Source: Piezodorus guildinii
Taxonomy: Eukaryota > Arthropoda > Insecta > Hemiptera > Pentatomidae
DNA length: 64,000 nt
Direction: 5' to 3'
Assembly: GCA_023052935.1 (NCBI GenBank)
Contig: CM041294.1
Span: forward strand, 151,486,899-151,550,898
Shown here: positions 32,582 through 42,814 of the stretch, one piece after another
How positions within the stretch are numbered: position 1 is the stretch's first letter
How the letters are laid out: each line of letters opens with the position of its first letter
Translations under genes and position numbers: made by a program
The notes under the pieces: generated by a model
The model's input: only the letters and a program-made list of their open reading frames with translations
The model's database searches: none
Told to the model about the DNA's origin: nothing

Positions 32582-32833
32582 TTTTTTTTATGGTTATTAG
32601 GAAGGTACGAGAAGCGGCCCTAAAGTATGTTTCATACAGCTAGGTGATCAGGGTGTCCCTAAACTGATTTTTTTTTTCAACGAAAATGTTTTTTATATGA
32701 AATATCCAAATAATTTAACTGCTGTTCGTAATACAAAAAACTGTTTCGGGCAACAGGCGACTTTCAATTACCTCGGCTCTTAAAATCAATTCAAGAACTA
32801 TTAAAAAAATCTGGTGCGAGCAACATACGACTT
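32148..32833. repeat. 343-bp tandem duplication
   Basis: Unit 1 is 32148-32490 and unit 2 is 32491-32833, with a constant offset of 343 (for example GATTTTAAAA at 32191 and 32534; ATGGTTATTAGG at 32247 and 32590). The units are almost identical. The sister arm at 24.8-25.2 kb has a single unit, so the tandem step came later in this arm. Confidence 0.9.
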
Positions 32834-33630
32834 TCACTTACCTCCGTTTTTAAAATTGATTAAAGAATATTCAACAACGGTTAGTTCTGTTATATTATTA
32901 AAAATCTATTATATTATTATCAAAAATAATCAGTTGGTTTTACCGGCTTTTTATTAACTTTTACAAGCTTGTATATAACATATCATTTTTCTAAAATCGT
33001 TCTCTTTCCAACGGTATATTATACGTCTATATTACTGCTTTTATGTTCAAAAACCAAAAATTGCATTAACAAATATTTTTAAGTTTTCTCCTTTAGTTGT
33101 TTATCAAATTCGCTCAACTTGCATATTTAGATGTTAATTATAAATAGTAACAAGATAATATAGTTATTTTTATAGAATCTACAGAATTAATGGTACTTTA
33201 GATGAAGAAAATTTAAAATATCGGCATTTAAGCCCTGTCAGACTATTTCAATCAGAATGAAACTTGCATGATATCAAAGCCCATCAAATTTTACATCGAT
33301 ATATAGAGTTTAATCAAAATCGTCATAGCCATTTTTGAGAAAATCGCAAACAGGTGCAAAATGCATTGTATAAAAGTAACTTTTCTGGTCAGCTGATTTT
33401 GATGAAAAAAGTTTTTGTAACATCTCGGGCGTATAATTGTCTTAAATATGAGATTTCAGTTTCATAGAACTCCCCCGGGAGTTACCACACACAGACCTTT
33501 TTGTGGGACGTGGTTATTTGGACTCAGGGAACCCTACAACGTGTATTTCCGTTGAAAACTGGAATTCGAAAATTTTCACGAACACGATACTTTCCCTTAG
33601 TATATATTTCATATATAGGTAAGTGAAAGT
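32810..33630 (+). repeat. R1, near-complete copy
   Basis: From TCTGGTGCGAGCAACATACG to ATATAGGTAAGTGAAAGT. It shares its left end with the tandem duplication. Confidence 0.85.
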
Positions 33631-34260
33631 AAAAATTAAGGTTGAAAAATGTTTATTCAGTTCCATGGGAAACAATATATTTACATTCAATGATACCTAA
33701 TATATAAAAATCTCGTATCACGGCGTTTGTGGTCGTACCCTCCGAAACGGCTCGATCGATTTTTATGATTTTTTATTTTATTTAAGGGCTATTTAGTAGA
33801 AATAAGAATCAGTCCTAAATATATTTCATACCACTAGGTTTATCTAGTATCCCAAAACAAATAAAAACATTTCTTTTTTTTTAGCTGCCATAAAAAACTA
33901 CCTATTACCCCTAATGTTTAACCTCCTTCCCTCACCCTAGCATTTTTTAATCGCAATTTTAGTATTTTTGTATCGACGAATTTCCAAATAATTTAGCATT
34001 CGTACACTTTCAAACAACCTTTATTAAACGATTGAGATGTTTATATCCATTCAAGGAAATTTTTAACGCAAAACTCTAATTTCTATATCAAACCAACTTT
34101 TTGATTATTTTTCATTAGGATCTAGAATTTTTGTTTACTATCTTAATAACATTATATTAAAGTTATAGAATGAAATGTTTCAGTTGTGCATTTCTAAATC
34201 GCGTTTTAAATGGCTTAAGGGTTCATTAGATAAAATAAAATGAAAGAAATAGATAAAACT

Positions 34261-34823
34261 TTTTTTTAAACATCATTTATTGAAATTTACAACTGTACTT
34301 CAAGTACAACAAGTAAATGTGACAAAAGATAAATGGCGTGAAACAGACTTGAAGAAGAACTACCCAATGGCAGCACTCCTGTAACTTTCTAAACTAGAAG
34401 GTACGGGGTCATCTTCTTTTCAGACGCCTCGGAGGATTGTCAGGAATTGAAGAGGAAGAAAGTATTGAAACAAGAGGATTGTGGTGGGAATGGAGTTTGT
34501 CATGAAAGGAATGGAATCTAGATCGGGCTAAATCAGCAACATACGGAACATTGAGGTCTTTTTGGATCAGTTTGTTCGTAACTAAGTATGGAGCATTGAG
34601 GATTTTACGAAGGATTTTCGATTGCAGGGATTGTATACGGGAAGAATTCGATGGTTTAGTAGAGCCAAAAAGCTCCACTCCGTAAGTCCATATAGGCCTT
34701 ATGATAGTCATGTTGATGAGTCTTTTGTAGTTGAGTGGAAGATTAGAACGTTTGTCTAGTAAATGTTGAATTAGTCGAAAACGTCGTGCAGTTTCTTGTC
34801 GTTTCAGTCTTGTTGAGGGTTCC
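34261..34823 (-). mobile_element. LINE-A, 5'-truncated, exact 12-bp TSD
   Basis: TSD ATAGATAAAACT at 34249-34260 and 34824-34835. The element has a T-rich tail, 3' UTR and about 420 bases of C-terminal coding sequence. Confidence 0.93.
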
Positions 34824-34828
34824 ATAGA
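34409..34828 (-). pseudogene. LINE-A reverse transcriptase C-terminus, uninterrupted frame
   Basis: The open frame covers TRLKRQETARRFRLIQHLLD, INMTIIRPIWTYGVELFGST, a SKILRKILNAPYLVTNK-type segment, and ends SSIPDNPPRRLKRR. It is the least damaged copy of this segment in the window and a good reference for the family end. The upstream Met and first ~12 codons belong to R3, not the LINE. No catalytic residues. Confidence 0.85.
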
Positions 34829-34933
34829 TAAAACTAAATGATAAGAATCTAATTTTTTCAAAATATCAATTTTGTAAAAATGTCCTTTAGTACCTTTTAG
34901 AAATCAACCGTGCAATGAGATGATTACGCCTTG

Positions 34934-35130
34934 ATCACGCTCAGCCGCCAGGTTTTTCCCTAATTTTGGGTGCCCATTTTATAGAGGATGGGTGTGCCCC
35001 AGTCTCCATACCCTAGGGTCACCCCCCGGCCGAATTAACAGAATAAATAATATTCTACCACAGCCATGATTCGAACCCAGGAACCAAAGAACAGTAACCA
35101 AGTGCTCTATCCACGCCGTTGTGGCTTGAC
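34934..35130 (-). mobile_element. SINE2, second tRNA-derived family
   Basis: On the minus strand the head carries an A box (GGCGTGGATAGAGCACTTGG region) and the B box GGTTCGAATC (reads ATTCGAACCCAGG on plus, about 35070). The body ends GGAAAAACCTGGCGGCTGAG. Its partner is 43938-44150. Different from SINE1 in head and body. Confidence 0.75.
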
Positions 35131-35440
35131 AAGCATTCGCAAATCCCACGAAAATCCTGCCTCCTCTTAGTTTCCCGTGCCTCAGCTAACAGACGGCCAA
35201 CCTACTTGACTATAAATGATTTAAATGTAATGCAAATGGGACTTATTAGAGATGCAGACTGCTTATTCGGCTAGTGACTCTTCCCCTAATAGTGGCAATA
35301 TTGTACCAGGCACGTTCACTATTGTCTGTCGCTTTGGTTCTTTTCCATTGTCACAATTCTGTCTCCTCTCAAGAATGTATATACTTTCTGTGTCTCGTTT
35401 TGAGAAGAAAGGAAATTATTAATACAGATTGGATAATTTG
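35131..35440. other. Unassigned sequence
   Basis: Frame 35274-35459 has no recognised domain. No repeat match. Confidence 0.35.
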
Positions 35441-35494
35441 TTTGGGATGCAGTCATTAAAAAAATATCATGTTAATAAGAAAAATTTAAGAGAA

Positions 35495-35560
35495 GTTTCT
35501 GATAAGACGTTTCGACCTTAATTTTAGGTCTTCAACAGGGCTAAGAAAAACAATCGACAA
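35495..35560 (-). ncRNA. Degenerate hammerhead-like motif
   Basis: Minus strand: CCTGTTGA AGACC taaaattaa GGTC GAAACGTC. Stem II (GACC/GGTC) is intact, but the CTGANGA box has A to T. The flank GGGCTAAGAAAAACAATCG recurs degenerately at 37600-37625 and 13870. Confidence 0.5.
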
Positions 35561-35644
35561 TTATAAAAAGAGTAATATAATAATACAACCGAATGAAATA
35601 TAAAAAAAAATCTGTGAGTGCAAACAAGACTTCACTACTCGTTT

Positions 35645-35975
35645 AAATTTTTTATTATTTATTTATTATTGAATATACAACTATCTGATACATCAAGTAA
35701 GTTGAAGATTGTAAAGCATGAACAACATAGAAGCTTCCAATGAACACTCAAAAATTTCTAAACTATTTCGGCCTCGCTTTCAGACGCGCTCGAGATTGTC
35801 AGGATTAAAGAGAAAGATGAAACTAAGATAGGTGGAGTGGAGTTGTCATGAAGTGCAATCATAACTACGAACTGAGTCTTATGATATTGTCGTACAAGTA
35901 AGGGTTTGAGGGTTTTACAAGGATTTGGATGAGATGATAGAAATTCGATGTTATAAGCGCAAAGCTCTACTCGTT
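35645..35975 (-). mobile_element. LINE-A 3' end, strongly diverged
   Basis: ATTTATTATTGAATATACAACT through GACGCGCTCGAGATTGTCAGG, with many indels; old. Confidence 0.65.
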
Positions 35976-35989
35976 GTAAATTAAATTAA

Positions 35990-36470
35990 ATTTTAAATAC
36001 ACTTAGAGATAAAAACAATCAAAGAATTATATACATAATGTTTCGATAGAAACATGTGTTTTATTAAATTATCAATTATATTTTAATCTACAACAATCAG
36101 TTAGTTTTATTGGCTTCTCATTACTCTACATTAACTTTTACGATTCCGTGTATTACATACCATTTATTCTAAAATCTGTAGCTTTCCAACAGTATATTAT
36201 ACATCTATATTATTATTCTTGTGTTCAAAAACAAAATAATTGGATTAAAAAATATTTTTGCACTTTCCTCTTTTAGTTGTTTATCAAATTCGCTCATCTT
36301 GTATATTTAGAAGTTATTTATCAATGATAACAAGATAATATCCTAAACTACTTTAGAAGAGGTAAAATAAAATATCGGCATTTCATTCGTATCAGATTAT
36401 TTCATTCAGGATGAAACCTATATCAAATTAAAGCCGATTACATTTTACATCCATATAGTTTTTGTAAAAC
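35990..36470 (+). repeat. R1 partial copy
   Basis: Middle section of R1 (AGAAACATGTGTTTTATTAA, GTAGCTTTCCAACAGTATATT, ATATCGGCATTTC). Both ends are missing. Confidence 0.75.
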
Positions 36471-36883
36471 CAATAAATAGCCTACAATCATTTAAGGCAT
36501 ACAGTGGCCAATCAAAATAAAGAGTAGAACCTTGGAAGGGACAACAGAATAAATAAACCGAATGTGATTTAGAAAGAAGGCTTCCAATGAAATCCAATGA
36601 TATCGAGAAAACAATTTTCAGTCTCTAAATTTTAATTATATTTTAATACTAGTAAAATAGTTTGTTGGTTTTGGTCCAGAGGTACTACCTCTCCACTATA
36701 AGTAAATAAAAGAGAAAATCCATTCAAAAAGAGCTTGAACTGATTTATTTTCTTCGAATCTTGACATACGGAGACGTAATAGGATTTTAATTTAAATTTA
36801 ATCATAACACCAACGCTATGTCCCAAAATTGATAGAAAAATAATAAAATATGGCCACTTCTTCGCCAAATAAAATAAAAGAAA

Positions 36884-37097
36884 GGGATCTCCTGTCGAAT
36901 GGTGGCCAGCAAAATGCCTCCATGTCACGGGTTCAAATCCACAGATGGCACTAGGATTTTTTAATGGGAGTAAAAATGCCGTCCTTCGGAGGAGACGTAA
37001 AAAGGTGGTCGCGAGGCTGTGCGATAGAAAATATTTAGGAGTCCCACTGTAGGATCGTCCGATCAGCCACAGTACCATAAAGTAAGGTTAGATAAAG
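36884..37097 (+). mobile_element. SINE1 with internal deletions and 12-bp TSD
   Basis: A shortened copy. The head GGGATCTCCTGTCGAATGG lacks part of the anticodon region. TSD AAATAAAAGAAA at 36872-36883 and 37098-37109. Confidence 0.85.
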
Positions 37098-37109
37098 AAA
37101 TAAAAGAAA

Positions 37110-37670
37110 AATTAAAAGAAATAGTCTCCAAGTACTCAACACCCTCGGTAGTACGGTACGTCTCTTCCGTACGAGACTGCTTAAGAGAATGACTTAAAAT
37201 GGTGGGTTCCGATATCTCATCGATTATCACCATAGATAGCGACACCGTAAATAGGTAATAGGATTATTTTTTTTTTTCTTATCCTCTAACTTTATTTACA
37301 AATAAATACACAAACATTCTATGTAAATACAGCAACAATGGTGCTTACAGTCCACGGCTCAGACCTCGTATTGCCCGTTGGCATTCTAAGGTTCCTTTGG
37401 TAATAGGATAAATTTTAAATTTGCTTAGATAGGATTCAATTAAATAGGATACATTTTAAATTTGCGAGAAACTTATTACGATGTGTAATAAACCTAACCA
37501 TAAAAGTTTATTCATAGGAGCTCTTTGTAGATATAATACGATAGAATAAGTAAACTTATAAACAATGAGTTGACGTTTATTATTTATTTTTAGGTCGTCA
37601 TCAGGACTAATAAGAAAAAACAGTTAAGATAGCAGTATAAGAATACCTGTTACCCTTGCTTTTTTTCACA
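37110..37670. other. Unassigned sequence with a degenerate CTGATGA motif
   Basis: 37590-37620 (minus) reads CCTGATGACGACC without a matching GAAA box nearby. 37420-37460 contains a local 30-base duplication (AGGATAAATTTTAAATTTGC / AGGATACATTTTAAATTTGC). Confidence 0.4.
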
Positions 37671-37686
37671 ATTATTTTTGTTAATT

Positions 37687-37966
37687 GTTTGTTTATTTAT
37701 TTAACGCCAGTTATGCTTAGGTGGCTAATCGGACGATGCTTCAGTGGAGTTCTAAATTTTGCCTATCTAGATTTGTTTAGGTAAGGCATCTTTAACGAAC
37801 TGACATCGCACAGACTCGAGTCTACCTTTTAAGGTTCCCTCCGAAGGACAGCATAACTAAGGAATTTGACCCCCATTAAAAAAATCCTAGGGCAATCTGC
37901 AGGTTTGAACCTACGACTTGGGCATAGAAGGCTGCTATGCTAGCCAATACACAATGGGTGTTCCCC
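37687..37966 (-). mobile_element. SINE1, complete, exact 13-bp TSD
   Basis: TSD ATTTTTGTTAATT at 37674-37686 and 37967-37979. B box inverted near 37900 (GGTTTGAACC). Confidence 0.92.
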
Positions 37967-37979
37967 ATTTTTGTTAATT

Positions 37980-38236
37980 TATGAGCGTTTATGGCAAGAG
38001 TTGACAACAATTAATTAATAACAATAATTAACTTTATTCATAACAAATGGAATGCTATTAATAAATAGCATGTCTTAATTTAAATCTAAGTTACATAAAT
38101 ATACAATAATAAAATATACCAGTGGAGCTACTCAATACATTTTAGCTTTGATCCCAAACCCAGCCTTGTTGAACATCTTGGTATAAAAGGGCCTTCCATG
38201 AAAGTTCAGCTTCTCGATCATGGTCATTTTAGGTTT
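37980..38236 (-). other. Possible LINE 3' end surrounding the mariner
   Basis: On the minus strand a short frame ends near 38140 after a basic stretch, followed by AT-rich sequence. It could be the 3' end of the reverse-transcriptase fragment at 39235-39615, with the mariner between, but this is weak. Confidence 0.25.
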
Positions 38237-38238
38237 TA

Positions 38239-39137
38239 TTGGGTTGATGCAAAATTAATGCAGGTTTTTAGTAGGTATTGTAAATACGCCATATCTTTAC
38301 TTTAACCATATATATTTAATCAAAATAATTTCCATCTGAATCAATGCACTTTTGCCAACGTTCAACAAGCTTTCTTATTCCACCAGAAAAAAAATCCGAA
38401 TCCCTGGACTCAATGAAATCACGAAAAGAATTTTCAATGTCGTCCTGGTTTTGAAAATTTTTCTCCCTCAAAAAGTTGTCCAGATGCCTGAAAAAGTGGA
38501 AGTCTGTAGGAGAGAGGTCAGGTGAATAAGGCGGATGTTGGAGAACTTCGTAGCCCAACTCGTGCAGTCGTCGAAGCGTTGGTTGTGCAACGTGTGGTCT
38601 GGCGTTATCGTGGAGCAGGATCGGCCCCTTCCGATTCATCAATGCTGGGCAAAGACGTTGAAATTTTTGAGTTCCGAGTTCCGCCGCCATTTCTCGTGTG
38701 GTTTTGGTTGGGTCTTCTTCCACTTTTGACCTCAGCTGGTCGTTGTCCAGAGCAAGATGACGGCCCCGACCTTCCTTGTCTTCGAGGTCGAAATCTCCTC
38801 TGCGAAACTTCTGGAACCAACGCTGCACCGTGCACTCATTAATAGCCCCCTGACCCCACACTTCATTAATATTACGAGCCGTTTGCGCAGCGCTGTGCCC
38901 TAATTTAAATTCGTAAAAATAAATTTGACGAAAATCGCACTTTGACATTTTCGATTCAAGACCTTTGAACACACTGAACAAAACGATTTTACTAAACAAA
39001 TTCATGGTGAAAGAGAGGGTATTAGATAAGGTTTGTTTTGGTATAATAATGATCAATGTTAGGATTAGCTTTGTTTACACAATTGGAATTAAGATATTGC
39101 AATAGAGGAAACCTGCATTAATTTTGCATCAACCCAA
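38239..39137 (-). mobile_element. Mariner transposon (cecropia-like), internally deleted, perfect ends
   Basis: An 899-bp element with 29-bp terminal inverted repeats that are identical (38239-38267 and 39109-39137; TTGGGTTGATGCAAAATTAA...). TA target duplications lie at 38237-38238 and 39138-39139. A full-length mariner is about 1.3 kb, so roughly 0.4 kb is missing from the middle. Perfect ends indicate recent mobilisation in trans. Confidence 0.95.
38316..38948 (-). pseudogene. Mariner transposase, in-frame internal deletion (210 aa)
   Basis: From the likely start MSKCDFRQIYF (38948) the frame is open to the natural end GNYFD. The N-terminal helix-turn-helix region (SAAQTARNINEVWGQGAIN, CTVQRWFQKFRRGDFDLED) is intact. 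After TTREMAAELG the frame jumps to FQRLCPALMNRKGPILLHDN, removing about 130 residues including the first catalytic Asp of the DD34D triad. The second (LLHDNARPH) and third (SPDLSPTDFH) are present with exactly 34 residues between them. Known family length is about 345 residues. The product might bind the ends but cannot cut. Starting at the ORF's first Met (39056) would add non-homologous residues. Confidence 0.92.
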
Positions 39138-39234
39138 TAAACATAATCGTTCTATATCGAAATTACTTGTTACAAAATTACAATTGCTACATAAATGTGA
39201 ATTAATGCCATCTACGCATCATCTGGGTAAAGCT

Positions 39235-39610
39235 TCCCACCAAAGAAAAACTAGAGTTTTGACGGTTTAGTAAAAGTTCCTTGTAAGTTCTAATAGTGAA
39301 ACGTTTTTAAGTTTTGGAGAAATGTACCAAAGAAACAGAAGTGGACCAAGAACCGAGCCTTGGGGAACTCCTGAATGTAATAAAAGAAATTCAGATAGAG
39401 AGCCATCACTATCGATTACCGCTTGGCTTCGATTTTTTAAATACGATTTGAACCATAGTACAGAGAAAATTTGAACTAGTTTCTCAACATTCGCAATAAA
39501 ATATTGTGATTCACTAAGTCAAACGCCTTTTTAAAATCAAAAGACTCGAGGATTTTTACATGTCGTCGATCTATTGCAAGTCTAATATCTTCAGTTAGTA
39601 GATAGAGAGA

Positions 39611-39615
<5 letters not shown>
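39235..39615 (-). pseudogene. LINE reverse transcriptase palm fragment (motifs A and B)
   Basis: Minus-strand reading gives RHVKILESFDFKKAFDLVNHN around 39520-39580 (motif A, with the first catalytic Asp). In a neighbouring frame near 39345-39375 it gives SGVPQGSVLGPLLFLWYISP (motif B). The order is right for a reverse transcriptase, with a frame shift between. The YADD box is not found. The family differs from LINE-A; clade uncertain (CR1- or I-like). Confidence 0.7.

Positions 39616-39643
<28 letters not shown>
39605..39643. repeat. (GA)n microsatellite
   Basis: About 19 GA units with one GTGA interruption; then a G-rich GGGGGGGAGGG at 39650. Confidence 0.92.
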
Positions 39644-39644
39644 T

Positions 39645-40145
39645 GATTGGGGGGGAGGGATAGAATTTAAAAAAAAAATAAAAACGGTGTAATCCAAATT
39701 TCCTACACTCTTCGACAAATTCCTTGTTCCAGCCTTAGAGGAGGATCTGTCCTAGCTTCTACAGTAGAATATTGGCACGCTTTTTCTCAGTCTTAATAGT
39801 GATATCACCATGTAAACGTTACATTCAACCACAGTCGATAGAATCCTAACCTAACGGTTTTTAAAAATAGACCAGTACTGGTAAAGTTATTTTGTCATGG
39901 GAAAATGATAAGCTCATAATTTAGAATGTTAATAAACCTCTGACGTACACATTGAGTTACGTAACCAGATAATGATGGGATCAGACATTTTTTCCAACAA
40001 AAATTTCGGAACGACCAGAGAAATAAGGCGGAAACCTAAATATATGCGACAGTCAGGATTGTTGGAGCACAAATCCATGATCATTAACTGTTCATGTCTG
40101 TCCAACGAGTTTAGAAGTCAGGTTGATGAGAAACCTATTATATAG
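39645..40145. other. Unassigned sequence
   Basis: Possibly further 5' sequence of the reverse transcriptase fragment (39930-40140 has LINE-like codon texture on the minus strand), but no motif is clear. Confidence 0.3.
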
Positions 40146-40151
40146 AATATT

Positions 40152-40430
40152 TGTGTTTATTTATTTAACGTCAATTTCATGCTACCCAGACTAATCGATG
40201 CTAAAGTGGGAATCATAAAACTGCATATGCAGATTTAAGTGGAATAGTGATCTTTGACGAGTAACTGACATTAAACAGGCTCAGAAACATTATCTCATGT
40301 CCCGAAGTACGGCATAACCTAGGGTTTGTTACTTCCTTTAAAAATTCCTAGGGTCATCTGCCGGTTTCGAAAACACTACCTTTGGCATAGAAGGCCGTCA
40401 TTCTAGCCACTACGCGACGGGTGACCTCGA
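40152..40430 (-). mobile_element. SINE1, diverged
   Basis: TGTTTATTTATTTAACGTCA at the left, and body landmarks. B-box region GGTTTCGAAAAC damaged; head ends GACGGGTGACC. Confidence 0.8.
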
Positions 40431-40439
40431 ATTAATTGT

Positions 40440-41000
40440 TTCAAACCAGAATAAAAGGTCCCCCATATATTGAAATAACTCTGTTATTAAGAAATTGAAC
40501 ATCTTCTAAAGTTTTTTTTTTTTTTTTTTTTTATTATTTATTGGAATTTACAACTGTATACAGGAATACAACTAGTAAATTAGATGAAATATATAAAGGC
40601 ATGAAACACATGTAGAGAAGCTTCCCAATGGAAGCACTCTAAAAATGATTTAAACTAGAAGGTCTCGGTGCCATCTCCTTTTCAGACGCCTCGGAGGATT
40701 GTCAGGAATCGAAGAGGAAGAAAGGTTTGAAACTAGAGGATTAGGGTGGGAATGGAGTTTGCCATGAAAGGAATGGTATCTAGATCGGGCCAACTTCTAA
40801 AGTTGAAGTGTGGTTGGCCACTTCACTACAGGTGAGCTTATATGTATTATCTTCGGTGAGATTTGGGCGAACCAATACAAAATTGGTTCCTACATTCCCT
40901 TCATTGCTGACCCTCCATTTTGCTGCGTGGGTTGTGTTCCAACGAATCTTTCGTGGACGAGTGAGAACAAAAGCGGTCGGTCGTCTTTTATTCAAGTTGG
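40440..41000 (-). pseudogene. Possible domain exon interrupted by LINE-A
   Basis: With the LINE at 40514-40793 removed, a minus-strand frame from about 41000 to 40445 reads continuously across the insertion site. It includes AKWRVSNEGNVGTNFVLVRP and NLTEDNTYKLTCSEVANHTS. The L-x-x-x-x-Y-x-L-x-C pattern resembles beta-sandwich domains (REJ/PKD or immunoglobulin type). An upstream in-frame stop lies close by, so it is an exon, a retrocopy or chance. It is the only stretch with host-protein-like texture, and I cannot name it. Confidence 0.3.
40514..40793 (-). mobile_element. LINE-A 3' end, exact 11-bp TSD
   Basis: Poly(T) of about 20 at the left; 280 bases of 3' UTR and C-terminal coding. TSD CTTCTAAAGTT at 40503-40513 and 40794-40804. 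It hit an apparently open frame (see previous entry). Confidence 0.92.
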
Positions 41001-41004
41001 GGTG

Positions 41005-41365
41005 TTTCTCTCAACAGGTCCCCCTGTCATTCCCTCTGTTCCTAGCTATTGTATTGTATTCAAGCTGTCAGATGTGGTAGGTCTGAGTCCTCAGGGCTTT
41101 TATGACTAATAAATATTATATTTATTCGTTATAACGTTATTGGTATTATCATTAAAGTGTGTTAATTAACTCCAACACCGTGCCCACTCTCTACCTTCCT
41201 TACTAGAAATCCATAAAGGTTAAACTTTATTGGCTTAATTATTTATTGTACTATTATTTGATATAAGGATAGAAAGTGGCAACACTTATCAGCTGTTTTC
41301 CTCACCACATTCATTTCTTCTTACCAAATAAATATCGAAATCAATGGACTTTGTTTATGACCAAC
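41005..41365. other. Unassigned sequence
   Basis: No repeat or gene recognised. Confidence 0.35.
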
Positions 41366-41377
41366 GGTGAATATGAT

Positions 41378-41620
41378 TGTTTGTTTATTTATTTAACGCC
41401 ACTTTATGTTACTGTGGCTAACCGGACGATGCTACATTAGGAGTCCTAAATTTTGCCTATTCACGTTCTATTAGGATAGAGATCTTAAACGGGGTACCTG
41501 ACATCGCACAGGCCCAGGACCACCTTTTAACGTCCCCTCCGAAGGACGGCATAACTAAGGATTTTTTATTCCCATTTAAAAATTCTAGAGCTACCTGCGG
41601 GTTCGAACCACCATGCTACA
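41378..41620 (-). mobile_element. SINE1 lacking part of the tRNA head, exact 12-bp TSD
   Basis: TSD GGTGAATATGAT at 41366-41377 and 41621-41632. The B box is present (GGGTTCGAACCA), but about 50 bases of the anticodon region are deleted. Confidence 0.9.
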
Positions 41621-41780
41621 GGTGAATATGATATTGTATTCTTTTTCGGATTATTAAGCTCAAATATCAAGGATTTTTATTAAGAGAAGGGAAGTAAGAA
41701 GGTTTAAAACATACTTCTATAAACTCACAATATACATATAAATTTGAAAATTTAAGTATGGTTCTAGTAAAGTAAAACAA
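41621..41780 (+). repeat. R7: sequence also found inverted at 60415-60580
   Basis: TTTTTCGGATTATTAAGCTC, GATTTTTATTAAGAGAAGGG and ATACATATAAATTTGAAAAT are matched, inverted, at 60.4-60.6 kb, where it again touches a SINE1 head. Unique sequence was therefore duplicated together with the SINE. Confidence 0.7.
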
Positions 41781-42034
41781 TCTATAACGACAACATTAAT
41801 CTTAATACCTTGTTTTATTTTTATATTTTTGTTTAATAATTTCTATTCGTCCGAGCAATTTTCGCTGTGCCTCCTTGCCTCATGACAATGAAACGCTAAT
41901 TTTCAAAAAGTACTATATATAATACATTTTTACATTGATATTTTAAAATATTTCTATTATAATGAAATATCTTAATGTCTTATTAAAAACAAATTTAATT
42001 TTTTAACATTTTGTTTCTTAAGGATAAAGGATAA

Positions 42035-42275
42035 AGAAGACCCAACCGGAGGGTCACCATGTAGTAACTAACATAACAACCTTCTACGCCCAAGTTTGCG
42101 GCTTCAAACTTGGCAGAGGGCCATTGGATTATTTAGTGGGAGTAAGAGGTCCTTGGTAATGCCGTCTTTCGGAGAGGACGTATAAAGATGGTCCGTGGAC
42201 TGTGCGATGTCAAAGATCAGGTACTCATTAAAAAAACTCTCCCTGTAGTATCGTCCAATTTGCCACAGTTACGAT
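42035..42275 (+). mobile_element. SINE1, diverged
   Basis: Head GGGTCACCATGTAGTAACTA, mutated B box (GGCTTCAAACTT), body CCGTCTTTCGGAGAGGACG and end CGTCCAATTTGCCACAG. Next to R1. Confidence 0.8.
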
Positions 42276-42282
42276 AAAAGAA

Positions 42283-42570
42283 GAGCCGTTTTTCAGAAAA
42301 TCGTAAATAGGTGAAAAATGCATGGGATAAAGTAGGACTTCTGGTCTGCCGATTTGACTGAAAACGTTGCTGTAACATGACGAGTAAAGAAATAATAAAT
42401 ATGAAATTTCAGTTTTGTAGCTATAAAATATTACGCTAGACTTACCACACTCAGACACACACACCTTTTGCGGGACTTGGTTATTTGGACTCATGGGACC
42501 CTAAAACGTGTATTTCCTGCATCCAATACTATCCATTATTATATATTTCATATATAGGTAAGTGATGATA
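42283..42570 (+). repeat. R1 right half
   Basis: From AGCCGTTTTTCAGAAAATCG to the diverged end TATATAGGTAAGTGATGA. Confidence 0.8.
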
Positions 42571-42710
42571 AAAATTATGTTTTAATGTAAATAGAAACAA
42601 ATAATTTGGTTCGTTTACAAATGGATGAGAGATTTTTACGTTTTCTGTTTTAATTTCCTAAACTAGATGTAGTATCTTGTGGAAATCATCGTCTCCAATG
42701 ACAATTTTAC

Positions 42711-42800
42711 TTTATTATATCTTATGTTAATTTAATGACAACAGATATTATGTGTTTGTAAATAACAATTAGTCTAGGAATGCTACTATTAATATTTTAT
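42711..42800 (+). repeat. 90-bp direct repeat flanking mariner 2, left copy
   Basis: Matches 43432-43521 with four substitutions at a constant offset of 721. Confidence 0.9.
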
Positions 42801-42814
42801 TTTCTACACATTTT

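Larger units (their letters stand above)
33695..34915 (+). repeat. R3 repeat with Helitron-like 5' motif, split by LINE-A
   Basis: Opens with AATATATAAAAATCTCGTAT and CCGAAACGGCTCGATCGATT. Continues at 34130 (ATTATATTAAAGTTATAGAATG, similar to 16460-16500). It is interrupted at 34261-34823 by LINE-A with an exact TSD and finishes GTACCTTTTAGAAATCAAC. Related ends occur at about 385-455, 16690 and 42650. No reading frame; a non-autonomous Helitron is one possibility. Confidence 0.55.

Noticed and set aside
38522..38842. Plus-strand frames across the mariner transposase
   Set aside because: Shadows of the minus-strand transposase, which has clear homology in its own frame.
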